From: Natronorubrum thiooxidans
GTDB lineage: Archaea; Halobacteriota; Halobacteria; Halobacteriales; Natrialbaceae
DNA: 43,940 nucleotides
Direction of reading: 5' to 3'
Assembly: GCF_900156475.1 (NCBI RefSeq)
Contig: NZ_FTNR01000018.1
Span: forward strand, 1-43,940
Part shown: in pieces, positions 1-9,055 of the stretch
How the letters are laid out: each line of letters opens with the position of its first letter
Position numbering within the stretch: the stretch's first letter is position 1
Program-made: the position numbers and the translations under genes
Notes under the pieces: model-generated
Database searches by the model: none
What the model was told of the DNA's origin: nothing
The model's input: only the letters and a program-made list of their open reading frames with translations

Positions 1-290
1 TTCGAATACACACTCACACATAAATGGGTCCACGTTCGGTGACCACAGATCGACGACCGATCAGGCGTCACCGAACTACCAAGGCTAACATCAGACCCCA
101 TCTATACGGCGGACCGCAGGTGTGGAGTCCTCATCTTCTGCGTATTACACTGATAATCGCCGGTGTATATAAAAGGCCTACGAACCGTAGCTTCAAAGAT
201 AGTCAGTACCACACCTATTTCGAGAGTGAAGAACACCGAGTTATAGTAGCCGGGAGAATGGGTTCAACCCATAATTTGAGCGACGTTTCG
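1..290. other. Left edge, no convincing gene
   Basis: I see no convincing coding sequence here. A plus-strand open frame at 24-320 has no recognisable domain and runs into the end of the minus-strand lyase gene. A TATA-like stretch (TGTATATAAAAG, about 163-174) faces right but no plus-strand gene follows it, so its meaning is unclear. Confidence 0.5.
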
Positions 291-1238
291 CTATCCGGAC
301 TCGGGATCATCCCCAAGTGATCCTTCGTATTTTTCTTGTTCGTCCTCGGGGAGATACTGTCGCTCCCACTCGACAACCTCGGGGAAGCCCGAGAACTCGT
401 GGAGGCTACCGACGGGCTGATCGTTAAAGGCGTCGTCGATGTCTCGCATCGCTTCGACGGGATCGTCGGCGAAGGTCTCGAAGTCAGCGTACACGTTCGC
501 GATAGTCGACAGCGTCGCGGCAATGGGGAACAACACGAGGTCGAATCCCCACTCTTCGAGCGACGAGAGTTCGACGTACGGAGAAGAGCCGAGATCGCCG
601 ACGAAGTTGTAGACGAGCGGGCCGTCGACTTCTCGACCGAGACGCTCGAGTTCCGCTTCGTCGGTTGGACCTTCGACGAACGCGATGTCAGCGCCGGCCT
701 CGAGAAAGGCGTTGACGCGGCTGATCGCCTCGTCGAGCGAGCCCTCACCGGTCCCACGAGCGTCAGTGCGAGCGATAAGGGTGAAGTCGGGATTGCGTTC
801 GTCGCGCACGTCGGCGGCGGCTTCAATCTTGCCAACGGCTTCCGCTTTCGGGATGACCTGTCGGCCTTTCGTGTGGCCACAGCGTTTCGGGAACGTCTGG
901 TCTTCGATGTGGATGGCTGCGACACCGGCTTTGATGTACTCCCGAACGGTCCGGACGACGTTCGTCGCGTTGCCGTAGCCGTTGTCCGAATCCGCGATCA
1001 GCGGCACGTCGATCCGCTCTTGGATGTTGCCAGCGTTTTCGATCATCTCCGGCATCGTGATGAAGCCGGCATCGGGATAGCCGGTCTTCGACAGCGAGGT
1101 TCCGTAGCCAGTCATGTAGATGGCGTCGAAGCCGACGCTGTCGGCGACGGCGGCCGTCAGTGGGTCGTGGACGCCGGGACAGGCCAGCAGTTCGTCTTGC
1201 TCGAGGCGCTCGCGAAGCGCCGTTCCGTAGTTGGTCAT
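291..1238 (-). CDS. Isocitrate lyase/PEP mutase family lyase (PrpB- or dimethylmalate-lyase-like), copy 1
   Basis: This 315-residue TIM-barrel enzyme belongs to the isocitrate lyase/phosphoenolpyruvate mutase superfamily. The metal-binding DSDNGYGN lies at residues 83-90, IEDQ at 111-114 and the lyase loop KRCGH, with its catalytic cysteine, at 118-122. A KRCGH/KKCGH loop is typical of the C-C lyases (isocitrate, 2-methylisocitrate, 2,3-dimethylmalate), whereas PEP mutases differ here, so I expect cleavage of a 2-hydroxy dicarboxylic or tricarboxylic acid to pyruvate or glyoxylate plus a second acid. I chose the ATG at 1238, not the upstream in-frame start at 1265, because homology begins directly after it. 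It is the last gene of operon A, 63 bp after the amidohydrolase. The exact substrate is unknown. Its paralogue at 18169-19035 has its motifs at the same residue numbers. Confidence 0.88.
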   Translation of the reverse strand: MTNYGTALRERLEQDELLACPGVHDPLTAAVADSVGFDAIYMTGYGTSLSKTGYPDAGFITMPEMIENAGNIQERIDVPLIADSDNGYGNATNVVRTVREYIKAGVAAIHIEDQTFPKRCGHTKGRQVIPKAEAVGKIEAAADVRDERNPDFTLIARTDARGTGEGSLDEAISRVNAFLEAGADIAFVEGPTDEAELERLGREVDGPLVYNFVGDLGSSPYVELSSLEEWGFDLVLFPIAATLSTIANVYADFETFADDPVEAMRDIDDAFNDQPVGSLHEFSGFPEVVEWERQYLPEDEQEKYEGSLGDDPESG

Positions 1239-1301
1239 AGTCGACCACAGGCCAGTCGCGGGCAAGCGGGTATCGATTCAGTTCGGCCGTGGGTAGTTTC
1301 G

Positions 1302-1931
1302 TTACTCATTAGCAGAGAGATGGTCGATGACGGCATCGGTCGTGACGACGTCGCCGTATTTCGCGTCGATGTCGAAGAGGTTCGCACGGTGTGGCCCTTC
1401 GGCGCGGTCGCCGACGGCGTCTTCGGGGACGATGGTGCGGTAGCCGTGCTGGAGGCTGTCGACAGCCGTCGCGCGGATACAGCCGCTCGTGGTGACGCCG
1501 GCGAGGACGAGCGTGTCCACGCGATCGGTCGTCAGCTCCGTCTCGAGGTCGGTCCCGAAAAAGGCACTCGCGTACTTCTTCAGAATGACCCGTTCGTCGC
1601 CGACGGGTTCGATCCGGTCGTCGACCTCGACGGCCTCGGTCCCGAGTCGCAACTCCCGCAGCGCGGGCACCTTCTCGATGAACCGGCCGGCGTCGCCGTA
1701 GGATTCCTCGAACGCGACAGTCGTGAAGTATCGCGGCAGGTCGTGTTCGCGGAAGGCCGCGAGCAGCCGCTCGGTCGCCTCGAGCACGTCATCGACGTTA
1801 GAGCCGAGGCTGGTATCGGGGTCCGTGAAGGCGTTTATCAGATCGATGACGAGCAGCGCGGGCTGCTCGCCGAGGCCGACGCTCGCGCCGAAGTCGGCCT
1901 CGTCGTAGTGGGCGTCGTGTGGTGGGTCCAT
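1302..1931 (-). CDS. Isochorismatase-family cysteine amidohydrolase (N-carbamoylsarcosine amidase-like), copy 1
   Basis: This 209-residue protein has the isochorismatase-like hydrolase fold. The catalytic triad is visible: Asp30 in LLVIDLINAF, Lys118 just before YASAF, and Cys151 in GVTTSGCIRATA. The TTSGCxRAT context is the one known from N-carbamoylsarcosine amidohydrolases and maleamate-type amidases, which release ammonia (and CO2 from carbamoyl groups) from a linear amide. It lies 36 bp downstream of hyuB and upstream of a lyase gene, so it probably hydrolyses the product of the HyuAB ring-opening step. True isochorismatase activity is unlikely in this context. The substrate cannot be read from the sequence. 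A second family member is at 24529-25200. Confidence 0.85.
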   Translation of the reverse strand: MDPPHDAHYDEADFGASVGLGEQPALLVIDLINAFTDPDTSLGSNVDDVLEATERLLAAFREHDLPRYFTTVAFEESYGDAGRFIEKVPALRELRLGTEAVEVDDRIEPVGDERVILKKYASAFFGTDLETELTTDRVDTLVLAGVTTSGCIRATAVDSLQHGYRTIVPEDAVGDRAEGPHRANLFDIDAKYGDVVTTDAVIDHLSANE

Positions 1932-1967
1932 TGTGGATCGTGTGTGAATGGTGAGTTCGCGTGTCGA

Positions 1968-3821
1968 TCAGTCGTGTCGGTCGTCGAACTCCCGGCGTTC
2001 GTCGGCGATACGTTTCGCGAGCGTGTCGTCGTCGGGAAGCGGGCCGTAATCGAACGCGGCGGGTTCGTCGCGAGTCGATCGAAGCTCGTCGCGTCGATCT
2101 TCGGTCGCCGCCTCGTCGACGGCCCCATCCTCGAGAACGACACCGTACTCCTCGCGAGCAGCCGTCTCGGAGAGCAGTCCGCGGTCGACCTCTCGAGCGA
2201 CGACCGCGGGCTCTCGCTCGAGTGGATCACCGAGGCCGCCGCCACCGGCCGTCGAGAAGACGAGTTTGTCGCCAGCGTCGACGGCGACGTTTTCGACTTT
2301 CGACGGCAGGTCTTCTTCGGTACCATCAGTTCGGAGTAGTTTCTTCTCGCTGGTCTGGGCGTGGGAGCCGCCGTCGACGCCCCACGGGTAGGTGTGGGCA
2401 CGGTCGTCCTGGAAGGTGATCGCCCCCGGCTCCTCGAAGGTGTAGACTTTCGTGATGCCGTGGCCGCCGCGGAACTCGCCGGCCCCGCCGGTGTCAGTGC
2501 GGGTGCTGTACTCGTCGATGGAAAGCGGGTAGTAGGCCTCCTGATACTCTGCGGGCACGGTTCGGAACAGTGGCCACCACGAGTGGCCGTCGAGGCCGTC
2601 GCCGCCCGGCCGGGCCGGAATCCCGCCGTAGAGGATCTCGAGCATCTGGAAGTCGTTGCCCTCCGAGTCCGTCCCCGCGTAGACGAGGTTCGGCGACGTG
2701 CCGTAACTGCCGGCGACAGAGAAGCCGTCGATGAGCTTCGAGAACGTCGCCTGTAGGACGTCGAACTGACGGGCCATCATCGGCAGTCGGTTGCCGAGTG
2801 CCGCCGGGAACTCCGGTTGGACGACGGTGCCCTCGGGAAGGGTCACCTCGAAGAGGTCGTAGTAGCCGTCGTTGAACGTCAGCAGCGGGTCGAAGGCCAT
2901 GATGAGGAAGACCCCGGTGAACATTTTGAACATCTTCTCGTTCAGCAGGAAGTTCACCGTCCCCGGCACCTGTTCGTCCGTGCCGGTCCAGTCGAGGTAG
3001 ACCGTGTCGCCCTCCCGGTAGATCTCGAGGTGGAGTTTGATCGGGCCGTTACCCATCCCGTCGTCGTCGACGTAATCTTCGAACGTGTAGCGTTCGCCCT
3101 CGGGGATGAACTCGCGGATGAGGTCGATCATCCCATCGCGGGTGCGATCGAGGATGGCGTCACACGCCTCGACGTAGATCTCCTTGCCGAAGCGGTCACA
3201 GAGTTCGTGGATGCGCGTTTCGGCGGCTTTCGTCCCCGCCGCCAGCGCCTTGATGTCGGCTTCGGCGTGGTCAGGCAGCCGGGTGTTGTGAGCGAACGTC
3301 TCGAGCAGTTCGCTGTCGATCTCACCGCTTTTATAGAGTTTGACCGGCGGCAGTCGCATCCCTTCCTCGAAGATCGTTCGCGCCTGCACGGGCATGCTGC
3401 CGGGCGTCTTCCCGCCGACGTCCATCAGGTTCCCCCACTGGCTCGAAAAGCCCACGAGGTCGCCGTCGTAGAAGATCGGTCGCAACAGGAGCATGTCCGG
3501 CGTGTGCGAGACCGCACCGGCACACATGTAGGGGTCGTTGGTCGCGATCACGTCGCCGTCCTCGAGGTCCTCTCGGTCGAACGGCGAGTTCTCGAGGATG
3601 GTATCGATCGCCGAACCGAACTGGCCCATGACCATCCGTCCCGCGGCGTCGGCGATCAGCGGGAACTGGTCGGACTGTTCGCGGATGACGGGGCTGATCG
3701 CCGTCGTCTCGACGACCCGGTCCATCTCGTAGCGGGTGTTCGAGAGCGTGCTCTCGATGATGTCGAGTGTGGTCTGGTCGATGTCGTGGTCGCCGACGAA
3801 CGCCGGTGTCGTGTCGCTCAT
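1968..3821 (-). CDS. hyuB: Hydantoinase B/oxoprolinase subunit
   Basis: This 617-residue protein is full length for the hydantoinase B/5-oxoprolinase beta family, the partner of HyuA. Characteristic segments include GRMVMGQFGSA near the N-terminus, the ATNDPYMCAG region and the glycine-rich DVGGKTPGSMPVQ loop. The family includes ATP-dependent N-methylhydantoinase, 5-oxoprolinase, and acetone and acetophenone carboxylases. With HyuA it forms a complex that opens cyclic amides or ureides, or carboxylates ketones, using ATP. The start codon overlaps the hyuA stop by 4 bp (ATGA), so translation is coupled. The amidohydrolase directly downstream argues for ring opening rather than ketone carboxylation, and no gamma subunit of a carboxylase is seen. 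The substrate is not resolved. Confidence 0.9.
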   Translation of the reverse strand: MSDTTPAFVGDHDIDQTTLDIIESTLSNTRYEMDRVVETTAISPVIREQSDQFPLIADAAGRMVMGQFGSAIDTILENSPFDREDLEDGDVIATNDPYMCAGAVSHTPDMLLLRPIFYDGDLVGFSSQWGNLMDVGGKTPGSMPVQARTIFEEGMRLPPVKLYKSGEIDSELLETFAHNTRLPDHAEADIKALAAGTKAAETRIHELCDRFGKEIYVEACDAILDRTRDGMIDLIREFIPEGERYTFEDYVDDDGMGNGPIKLHLEIYREGDTVYLDWTGTDEQVPGTVNFLLNEKMFKMFTGVFLIMAFDPLLTFNDGYYDLFEVTLPEGTVVQPEFPAALGNRLPMMARQFDVLQATFSKLIDGFSVAGSYGTSPNLVYAGTDSEGNDFQMLEILYGGIPARPGGDGLDGHSWWPLFRTVPAEYQEAYYPLSIDEYSTRTDTGGAGEFRGGHGITKVYTFEEPGAITFQDDRAHTYPWGVDGGSHAQTSEKKLLRTDGTEEDLPSKVENVAVDAGDKLVFSTAGGGGLGDPLEREPAVVAREVDRGLLSETAAREEYGVVLEDGAVDEAATEDRRDELRSTRDEPAAFDYGPLPDDDTLAKRIADERREFDDRHD

Positions 3822-5881
3822 TGTCCCTCACCTCGGATGATTTCGATGTTTCCGTAGCGGTCGATAGTCGCGGTGTGGTCCGGTTGGATAACGACCGTCG
3901 AGTCGTCGTCGGTGACGATCGCCGGCCCCTCGAGTTCGTTGCCCGGCCGGAGTTCGGTTCGGTCGTAGATCGGCGTCTCGTAGTACGACCCGTCGAAATA
4001 CACGTCACTCCAGTCGATTTCGGCGTCGCTCGGATCGGCGTCGTGCAGTTCCTGTTCGTCGATGGTGACACCCTGCAGCGTCCCTTTGCCGATGACGCGC
4101 AGCGTCGCGATCTCGAGCGGTGCGTCGAGCGAAAAGCCGAACTGGCGATCGTGGCGGGCCTCGAAGTCGTCGTTGATCTCCGCGAGACCGGCCTCGTGAC
4201 GGAGGTTCTCGATGTCGACCGGGATCGACATCTGGATGTCCTGGCGGAAGTACCGACAGTCGGCGACGTACTCGAACGTCTGGTCGGCCTCGTCGACGCC
4301 CTCGGAGGCGAGCCAGTCGCTTGCTTCCGCCTCGAGGGCCTGCAGCTCTTCGTAGACGTCCTCGCCGTCGACGTCGTCGTCCGTCTCGAGGTACGTCTCG
4401 GAGAACTCGTTTTGGATGTCGGACGTGAGAAAGCCGAAGGCGGACATGACGCCCGGCCCTGGTGGGATGACCAGTGGATAGGCGTCCATCACGTCGACGA
4501 GCGCGTTGGCGTGCATCGGCCCGGCCCCGCCGAAGGCGACGAGCCCGAACTCCCGTGGGTCGTAGCCCCGTTCGACGCTTACGACGCGGAGCGCGCCGTG
4601 CATGTTCTCGTTGACGATATCCAGGATCGCCTGTGCAGCCTCCTCAACGGTTGTATCCCGTTCGTCAGCGATCGTCGCCACGGCGTCCCGGGCGGCCTCG
4701 CGGTCGAGTTCCATGCGCCCGCCGAGCTGGACCGACGGCGGAATCCGGCCGAGGACGACGTTCGCGTCCGTGACGGTCGGCTCCTCGCCGCCTTGCCCGT
4801 AACACGCTGGTCCGGGGTCGGCACCGGCGCTCTCGGGGCCGACCTGCAGCGACCCGTTCAGTTGCACGCGAGCGATCGAGCCGCCACCAGCCCCCACCGT
4901 GTTCACGTCGACCGATCGGGATTTGAACTCCCGATAGCCGACTTTCGTCTGCCGTGTCGTCTCGGCCGAGCCACCCTCGACGAGCGAGACGTCGGTCGAG
5001 GTGCCACCCATATCGAGCGTCAGCACGTCCGGGACGCCCTTCTTCGAGGCGATGGTCGCCGCGCCGACGACGCCGCCGCTCGGTCCCGACAGGGCGAGTT
5101 CGACCGGTCGTTCCTTGGCCGCTTGCGAACTCATCAGTCCGCCGTCCGAGCGGACGACGTTCATCGTCGCCGTCGATCCAGCCTCTCCGAGCGATTCGTC
5201 GAGGTCCTCGAGATAGGAGATGACCGTCGGCCGCGCATAGTCGTTGATCGCAGTCGTCAGCGTCCGTTCGTACTCACCGTACTCAGGGACGATTTCAGCG
5301 GAGATCGAGACCGGTAGCTCCGGCGCTTCCTCGGCAACGATCTCGCGGACGCGCTCTTCGTGGGCCGGGTTCAGATAGGAGTTCAACAGCGCGACAGTCA
5401 GCGCTTCGACGCCGGCAGCTTCGAGTTCCCTGACGGCCTCCCGTACCGCGTCCTCGTCGAGTGGTTCGGTCTCCTCGCCCGCGGGGGACGTGATCGTTCC
5501 ATCGACGCCGCGGGTGTCGACCAGATCCGCGAGCGGATCCGGTTTCTCCATGTCCATCCACCCATAGAGCGGGCCGGGGGTCCACGCCCGTGCCAAATGA
5601 AGGACGTCCTCATGACCCGCCGTCGTGATGAGCCCGACTCGTGAGCCCGTCTCCTCTAAGAGCATGTTCGTGACGACTGTCGTGCCGTGAAACAGGAGTT
5701 CGAGTTCCGACACCGATGTTCCTGCCTTCTCCGTTGCCTCTTTCACGCCGTGGATCACCCCTTCGGAGGGATTGGCCGGTGTCGAGAGGACCTTGTCTAT
5801 CGTGAGTTCATGCGTCGTTTCGTCGAAAACGATGACGTCTGTGAACGTCCCACCGACGTCGACGCCGAGATTATATGTCAT
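3818..5881 (-). CDS. hyuA: Hydantoinase A/oxoprolinase subunit (ATP-binding)
   Basis: This 687-residue protein has the two actin/ASKHA-type phosphate-binding motifs of the hydantoinase A family: DVGGTFTD at about residues 8-15 and LDMGGTSTDVSLV in the middle domain. It is the ATP-using subunit that activates the ring carbonyl of the substrate (hydantoin, N-methylhydantoin, 5-oxoproline or a related lactam) for hydrolysis with HyuB. It is the first gene of operon A, and its start is 163 bp from the divergent HTH regulator. A TATA-like element and a palindrome lie 50-75 bp upstream. Ketone carboxylases share the fold and are the main alternative. Confidence 0.9.
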   Translation of the reverse strand: MTYNLGVDVGGTFTDVIVFDETTHELTIDKVLSTPANPSEGVIHGVKEATEKAGTSVSELELLFHGTTVVTNMLLEETGSRVGLITTAGHEDVLHLARAWTPGPLYGWMDMEKPDPLADLVDTRGVDGTITSPAGEETEPLDEDAVREAVRELEAAGVEALTVALLNSYLNPAHEERVREIVAEEAPELPVSISAEIVPEYGEYERTLTTAINDYARPTVISYLEDLDESLGEAGSTATMNVVRSDGGLMSSQAAKERPVELALSGPSGGVVGAATIASKKGVPDVLTLDMGGTSTDVSLVEGGSAETTRQTKVGYREFKSRSVDVNTVGAGGGSIARVQLNGSLQVGPESAGADPGPACYGQGGEEPTVTDANVVLGRIPPSVQLGGRMELDREAARDAVATIADERDTTVEEAAQAILDIVNENMHGALRVVSVERGYDPREFGLVAFGGAGPMHANALVDVMDAYPLVIPPGPGVMSAFGFLTSDIQNEFSETYLETDDDVDGEDVYEELQALEAEASDWLASEGVDEADQTFEYVADCRYFRQDIQMSIPVDIENLRHEAGLAEINDDFEARHDRQFGFSLDAPLEIATLRVIGKGTLQGVTIDEQELHDADPSDAEIDWSDVYFDGSYYETPIYDRTELRPGNELEGPAIVTDDDSTVVIQPDHTATIDRYGNIEIIRGEGQ

Positions 5882-5930
5882 ATGGTACCGTGTACTATGA
5901 GTGTCACCGTGTCGGGGAGTAAGCGTTATC

Positions 5931-5956
5931 CCAACAGCTGTTGGCTATTCATATAT
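5931..5956 (-). promoter_or_regulatory. Promoter/operator of the hyuA operon
   Basis: The intergenic region holds a perfect 14-bp palindrome CCAACAGCTGTTGG (5931-5944) directly followed, in plus coordinates, by the TATA-like ATTCATATATTAC (5947-5959). Read on the minus strand, the TATA box comes first and the palindrome lies between it and the expected transcription start, a position where a bound regulator would block or modulate initiation. The inner 10 bp AACAGCTGTT recurs upstream of iclR at 27039-27050. The assignment is inference. Confidence 0.5.
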
Positions 5957-6002
5957 TACGGGTGGTGTGGGTAGTCCCTCACAGGAGGTCGGACCACGTC
6001 GC

Positions 6003-6013
6003 GTATCTTTTTA
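6003..6013 (+). promoter_or_regulatory. Putative TATA box of the HTH_10 regulator gene
   Basis: GTATCTTTTTAG is centred about 37 bp before the ATG at 6045, which would give a short 5' leader. Weak match, placed by spacing only. Confidence 0.3.
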
Positions 6014-6044
6014 GCCATGGGACACGCCCACATACAAAAGAGAG

Positions 6045-6707
6045 ATGTTTATCGCGACAGTCCATTTCACTCAGCACCGCGAGTGTATTCTCCGACGGCT
6101 CACGGCCGACGTCGACACACCAATTCCGATCGAGATCGAAGAGATTCAGAACGGGTTCGTGACCTTCGTTCTCCGTGCCGGCCCCCATGCCGACACCTTT
6201 CAGGCAGAACTCGAGGCCGCAGACCACGTCAAGCATGTCAACCGCCTCGATGATGAGAACCTCTTGGTTACCAAACCCTCGTGTGGTGCACACTCGGCGA
6301 TCTACCAGAACCACGGGACGCTGCGTCGATCGAACACAGTATCGGGTCGCCAGCGCGAGTACAACATCCTCGTATTCCGGCGCGAAGACTTAAAGAACAT
6401 CATCGACGACTTAGGCGGGTTCGGAACGGTTACGCTCGGGAAACTCGAGGAGTTCAGGGCCTCCACCGAGTCTTCGCTCACCGAACGACAACGCGACGTC
6501 GTCACCGAGGCACTTTCGCGTGGGTACTACGACTGGCCTCGCGAGATCACGAACGAGAAACTCGCCGAAGAACTGGAGATCAGTCGAGCAACGCTTCACG
6601 AACACCTCCGCAAAGCGGAACGAACGCTCCTGTCGTCTGCACTGGCAGAGAGCCACAAGCAAACCGGCAGAGGCCAGTTCGAACGAATCGACATCGAGCA
6701 GGAGTAA
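6045..6707 (+). CDS. HTH_10 (bacterio-opsin activator/Bat-type) transcriptional regulator
   Basis: This 220-residue protein has the layout of the haloarchaeal Bat-like regulators: an N-terminal alpha/beta sensor-like part (about 1-150) and a C-terminal HTH_10 domain (about 155-215). The typical sequence LTERQRDVVTEALSRGYYDWPRE is partly visible as LTERQRDVV and ALSRGYYDWPR, followed by the recognition-helix segment LAEELEISRATLHEHLRKAE. No GAF or PAS cofactor motif stands out. It is transcribed divergently from hyuA and is a good candidate for a local activator of operon A. The effector is unknown. Confidence 0.85.
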   Translation: MFIATVHFTQHRECILRRLTADVDTPIPIEIEEIQNGFVTFVLRAGPHADTFQAELEAADHVKHVNRLDDENLLVTKPSCGAHSAIYQNHGTLRRSNTVSGRQREYNILVFRREDLKNIIDDLGGFGTVTLGKLEEFRASTESSLTERQRDVVTEALSRGYYDWPREITNEKLAEELEISRATLHEHLRKAERTLLSSALAESHKQTGRGQFERIDIEQE

Positions 6708-7714
6708 TCGGAGTGGTAGTTCCACCAGGATTTGTCCGAAGCGCTGCTAACCACAGTGCTATCCAGACTGGAACACATAGAATTCTGGTTCGAAATTGCG
6801 TCTGCAAAGCAAACAAGAACGGACCCAGTCACTGCCCAGTCGTTCTCGACGTACGACTTCCACAATTAGACGACGTGAGCGAGCGTCGTCGTGACCGGAC
6901 CACTTCACAAAATCCCACCCGAAACAGTCTCGAGTTGAGACGGTCTGCTATAGTCACGTACCGCTGAACATCAGCGGCGGGTCGGTAATCGGCGATACAT
7001 CGGTACAGCAGATCGTATGAGGCCCCAAGCCCCGTCCTCGAGGAGCGAACGGCGTCAGCCGTGAACGAATACTGCTTTATAATTTTCTCTATAGTTTTAG
7101 TATACTATAGTTCTATTGATGATATAGCGGGAGGGAAGGATCGAAAAGCAGCGTAGAGAGTAAGTGACCAGTAAAACAGGTTTACAACCCAGTATCGCCA
7201 ATTTGGATCAGATTAGATGCAGCGGTTCTGTTCGGATACAAGGACGGAAACGGGAGAGTATAACACAGAAATAAACGGACTAAAATAGTTTAGAGAGCCT
7301 ATACCAAGATTTGAGGTTGCTATATGAGGAAGAGATCCAGCAACCAGCATCTATAAATACATAATATATACAGGATAGTATAGGATCTGGTAAAAGACCA
7401 GTCAAGACCGAATAGCCACTATCAAAACACGGGAGAGAACGAACCCATCGACAAGTGGACAGCCAGACGAACGCGCTCTTTTCGCCCTACTCACACACTT
7501 CGCTCACGCCGTGAGGATAGCACGGGCGCTTCGATCCCACGGACCACGCAAACGGCGAAGCCGGAGAGAAAGGGGGCACCACACGATCGCTTCGGGCCGA
7601 CTACTCGAGGGATCGAGATCGCTCGCTGTCCGCGAAACCGACGGAGTCGCTCGTTAACAAAAGAAGTCGTCTCTCGAGGCAATTGACGGAGTGGCTGCTC
7701 TGCATCCACTTCCG
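6708..7714. other. 1-kb gene-free, partly AT-rich region
   Basis: No frame in this 1-kb stretch looks like a haloarchaeal gene. The part from about 7075 to 7400 is strikingly AT-rich compared with the rest, with runs such as CTATAGTTTTAGTATACTATAG around 7089-7110. A short degenerate repeat (6984-7020) also occurs at 30852-30888. The part from 7440 to 7710 is GC-rich but lacks a domain. It looks like eroded mobile or foreign DNA between the two catabolic operons. Confidence 0.5.
6984..7020 (-). repeat. Interspersed degenerate repeat, copy A
   Basis: These 37 bp match 30852-30888 at 33 positions by hand alignment (core ATCGGTACAGCAGA, then CGTATGA), and both copies are followed by AAGCCCCG within 15-20 bp. 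Translated on the minus strand, both give a similar ending (IRSAVPMYRR here, IRSAVPIYRR in copy B) shortly before a stop. I infer two relics of the 3' end of the same protein gene, probably from a mobile element, which I cannot name. Confidence 0.5.
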
Positions 7715-9055
7715 CTATTCGGCCGCCGATGGTGTGAGTTGTTCACACAGAGCTGAGACATCGGTCGCCGTCCTCGAGCGAGCCGTTTCCCACGCAGTGT
7801 CGACAGCGGCTGCACCGAGAACCGGACTGACGAGTGAGTCGAACTTCTCGCGAAGTCGTGGTTCGTCGAACGGACGAGTCGCCCCGCCGCGGGCGTGTTC
7901 GACCGTCGCCGACAGTGTTTCTCCACCGTGGTTCAGTGTGACGCGGGCCCCCCGACTGTCCGGGGTGGCAGCGGCGAATGCCGGTGTGGACTCGACTGTC
8001 ACACGGCTCGAGAGCTCGTAGACGTCCGCCCGGAACGCGTCCGGTTCGAACGCCGCTTTTCCCGCGTGGCCGTGGACGAGCCGTGATGCGATCGCAAATG
8101 GGATCGAAAACTTCGCTGCGAGCCTCGTTTCGGGCGTTGGCTCCGCAAGCCCGGCCGCTGCCGGATACGTTTCGACCGACACCGACGTGATGGTCTCGGG
8201 ATCGAGTTCGGTCTCGCCCGAGAGGTCGTCGATGGCATCGAGCGACGGATGCGTGTACCGACAGGCAGCATGGACCTTAAAGTAGCCCTCGAGTATCTCC
8301 CATTCATCGCCGAGTGTCGCCGTCGGAATCGGTTCGACAGCGCCGCTGGCGACCGACTCGAGGTGGAGCCTGATGCCGTCATCGACCCCTGAGAACCCGG
8401 CCTGGGCCTGGTCGACGGCGCGGATGGCAGCGGGTGCAACCATCCCTGCATACGTGTCTCTGACTGTTGCGCCTTCGAGTGCGGCCTCGAAGCGAGTGTG
8501 CTGTGCGTGATTCGCAGCCATCCGAAGCGCCTCCGCGACTGACTCGGCTGTGAGCCCGCGATAGTTTGCAACGCCTGCGGCGGCACCGACGACACCCCAC
8601 ACACCGTGTGGATGGTAGCCGTCAGCGAGCGGTTGACACGCGCGGGCAACCCGAGCGGCGGTTTCGTAGCCGGCGACGAACGCCGTCAGCATGTCCCTGG
8701 TGGTGCCGTTGTCCGCTTCGGCAACGGCGAGAACTGCTGGCAGGACGTGAATCGCCGGATGGCCGGCCGCCCGTTTGTGACCTTCGTCGAGTTCCAGGAC
8801 GGTCCCGGCGATCCCGTTGAGGGTCGCAGCGTGAGCGACCGAGACAGACGAGGGTGTTCCGAGGACGGACGCCTCGCCCGTCTCGTGAGCTGTGTACTGC
8901 GTTCGGAGCGTTCGGACCGGTTCCGTCGTTGACCCGCCGATGATCGCGCCGACCGTATCGGCGACCACGAGACCGACGCGATCACGAACGTCCGACGGGA
9001 GCGCCTCGTATGACAGGTCGGCAACGAACCGAGCGAGCGGCTGGTGTTCGGTCAT
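7715..9055 (-). CDS. MmgE/PrpD family protein, copy 1 (dehydratase/decarboxylase fold)
   Basis: This 446-residue protein is full length for the MmgE/PrpD family, which includes 2-methylcitrate dehydratase and cis-aconitate decarboxylase. Family landmarks include the N-terminal helical segment, the LDEGHKRAAGHPAIHV region (about residues 90-105), CRYTHPSLDAI and the KFSIPFAIASRLVHG segment. The start codon overlaps the end of livM by 4 bp, so it is the last gene of the ABC importer operon. That arrangement suggests the transported compound, or its first product, is the substrate: a branched or hydroxylated polycarboxylic acid. The actual reaction (dehydration, decarboxylation or isomerisation) is not determinable here. 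A second copy lies at 16679-18076. Confidence 0.85.
   Translation of the reverse strand: MTEHQPLARFVADLSYEALPSDVRDRVGLVVADTVGAIIGGSTTEPVRTLRTQYTAHETGEASVLGTPSSVSVAHAATLNGIAGTVLELDEGHKRAAGHPAIHVLPAVLAVAEADNGTTRDMLTAFVAGYETAARVARACQPLADGYHPHGVWGVVGAAAGVANYRGLTAESVAEALRMAANHAQHTRFEAALEGATVRDTYAGMVAPAAIRAVDQAQAGFSGVDDGIRLHLESVASGAVEPIPTATLGDEWEILEGYFKVHAACRYTHPSLDAIDDLSGETELDPETITSVSVETYPAAAGLAEPTPETRLAAKFSIPFAIASRLVHGHAGKAAFEPDAFRADVYELSSRVTVESTPAFAAATPDSRGARVTLNHGGETLSATVEHARGGATRPFDEPRLREKFDSLVSPVLGAAAVDTAWETARSRTATDVSALCEQLTPSAAE

Noticed and set aside
336-2339. Long open frame (667 codons) on the plus strand
   Set aside because: It is antisense to the lyase, amidohydrolase and hyuB genes, which have clear family motifs. 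Long antisense frames are normal in GC-rich genomes.
3767-5317. Long plus-strand open frame (516 codons)
   Set aside because: Antisense to hyuA; no domain and Arg/Val/Asp-rich composition typical of a shadow frame.
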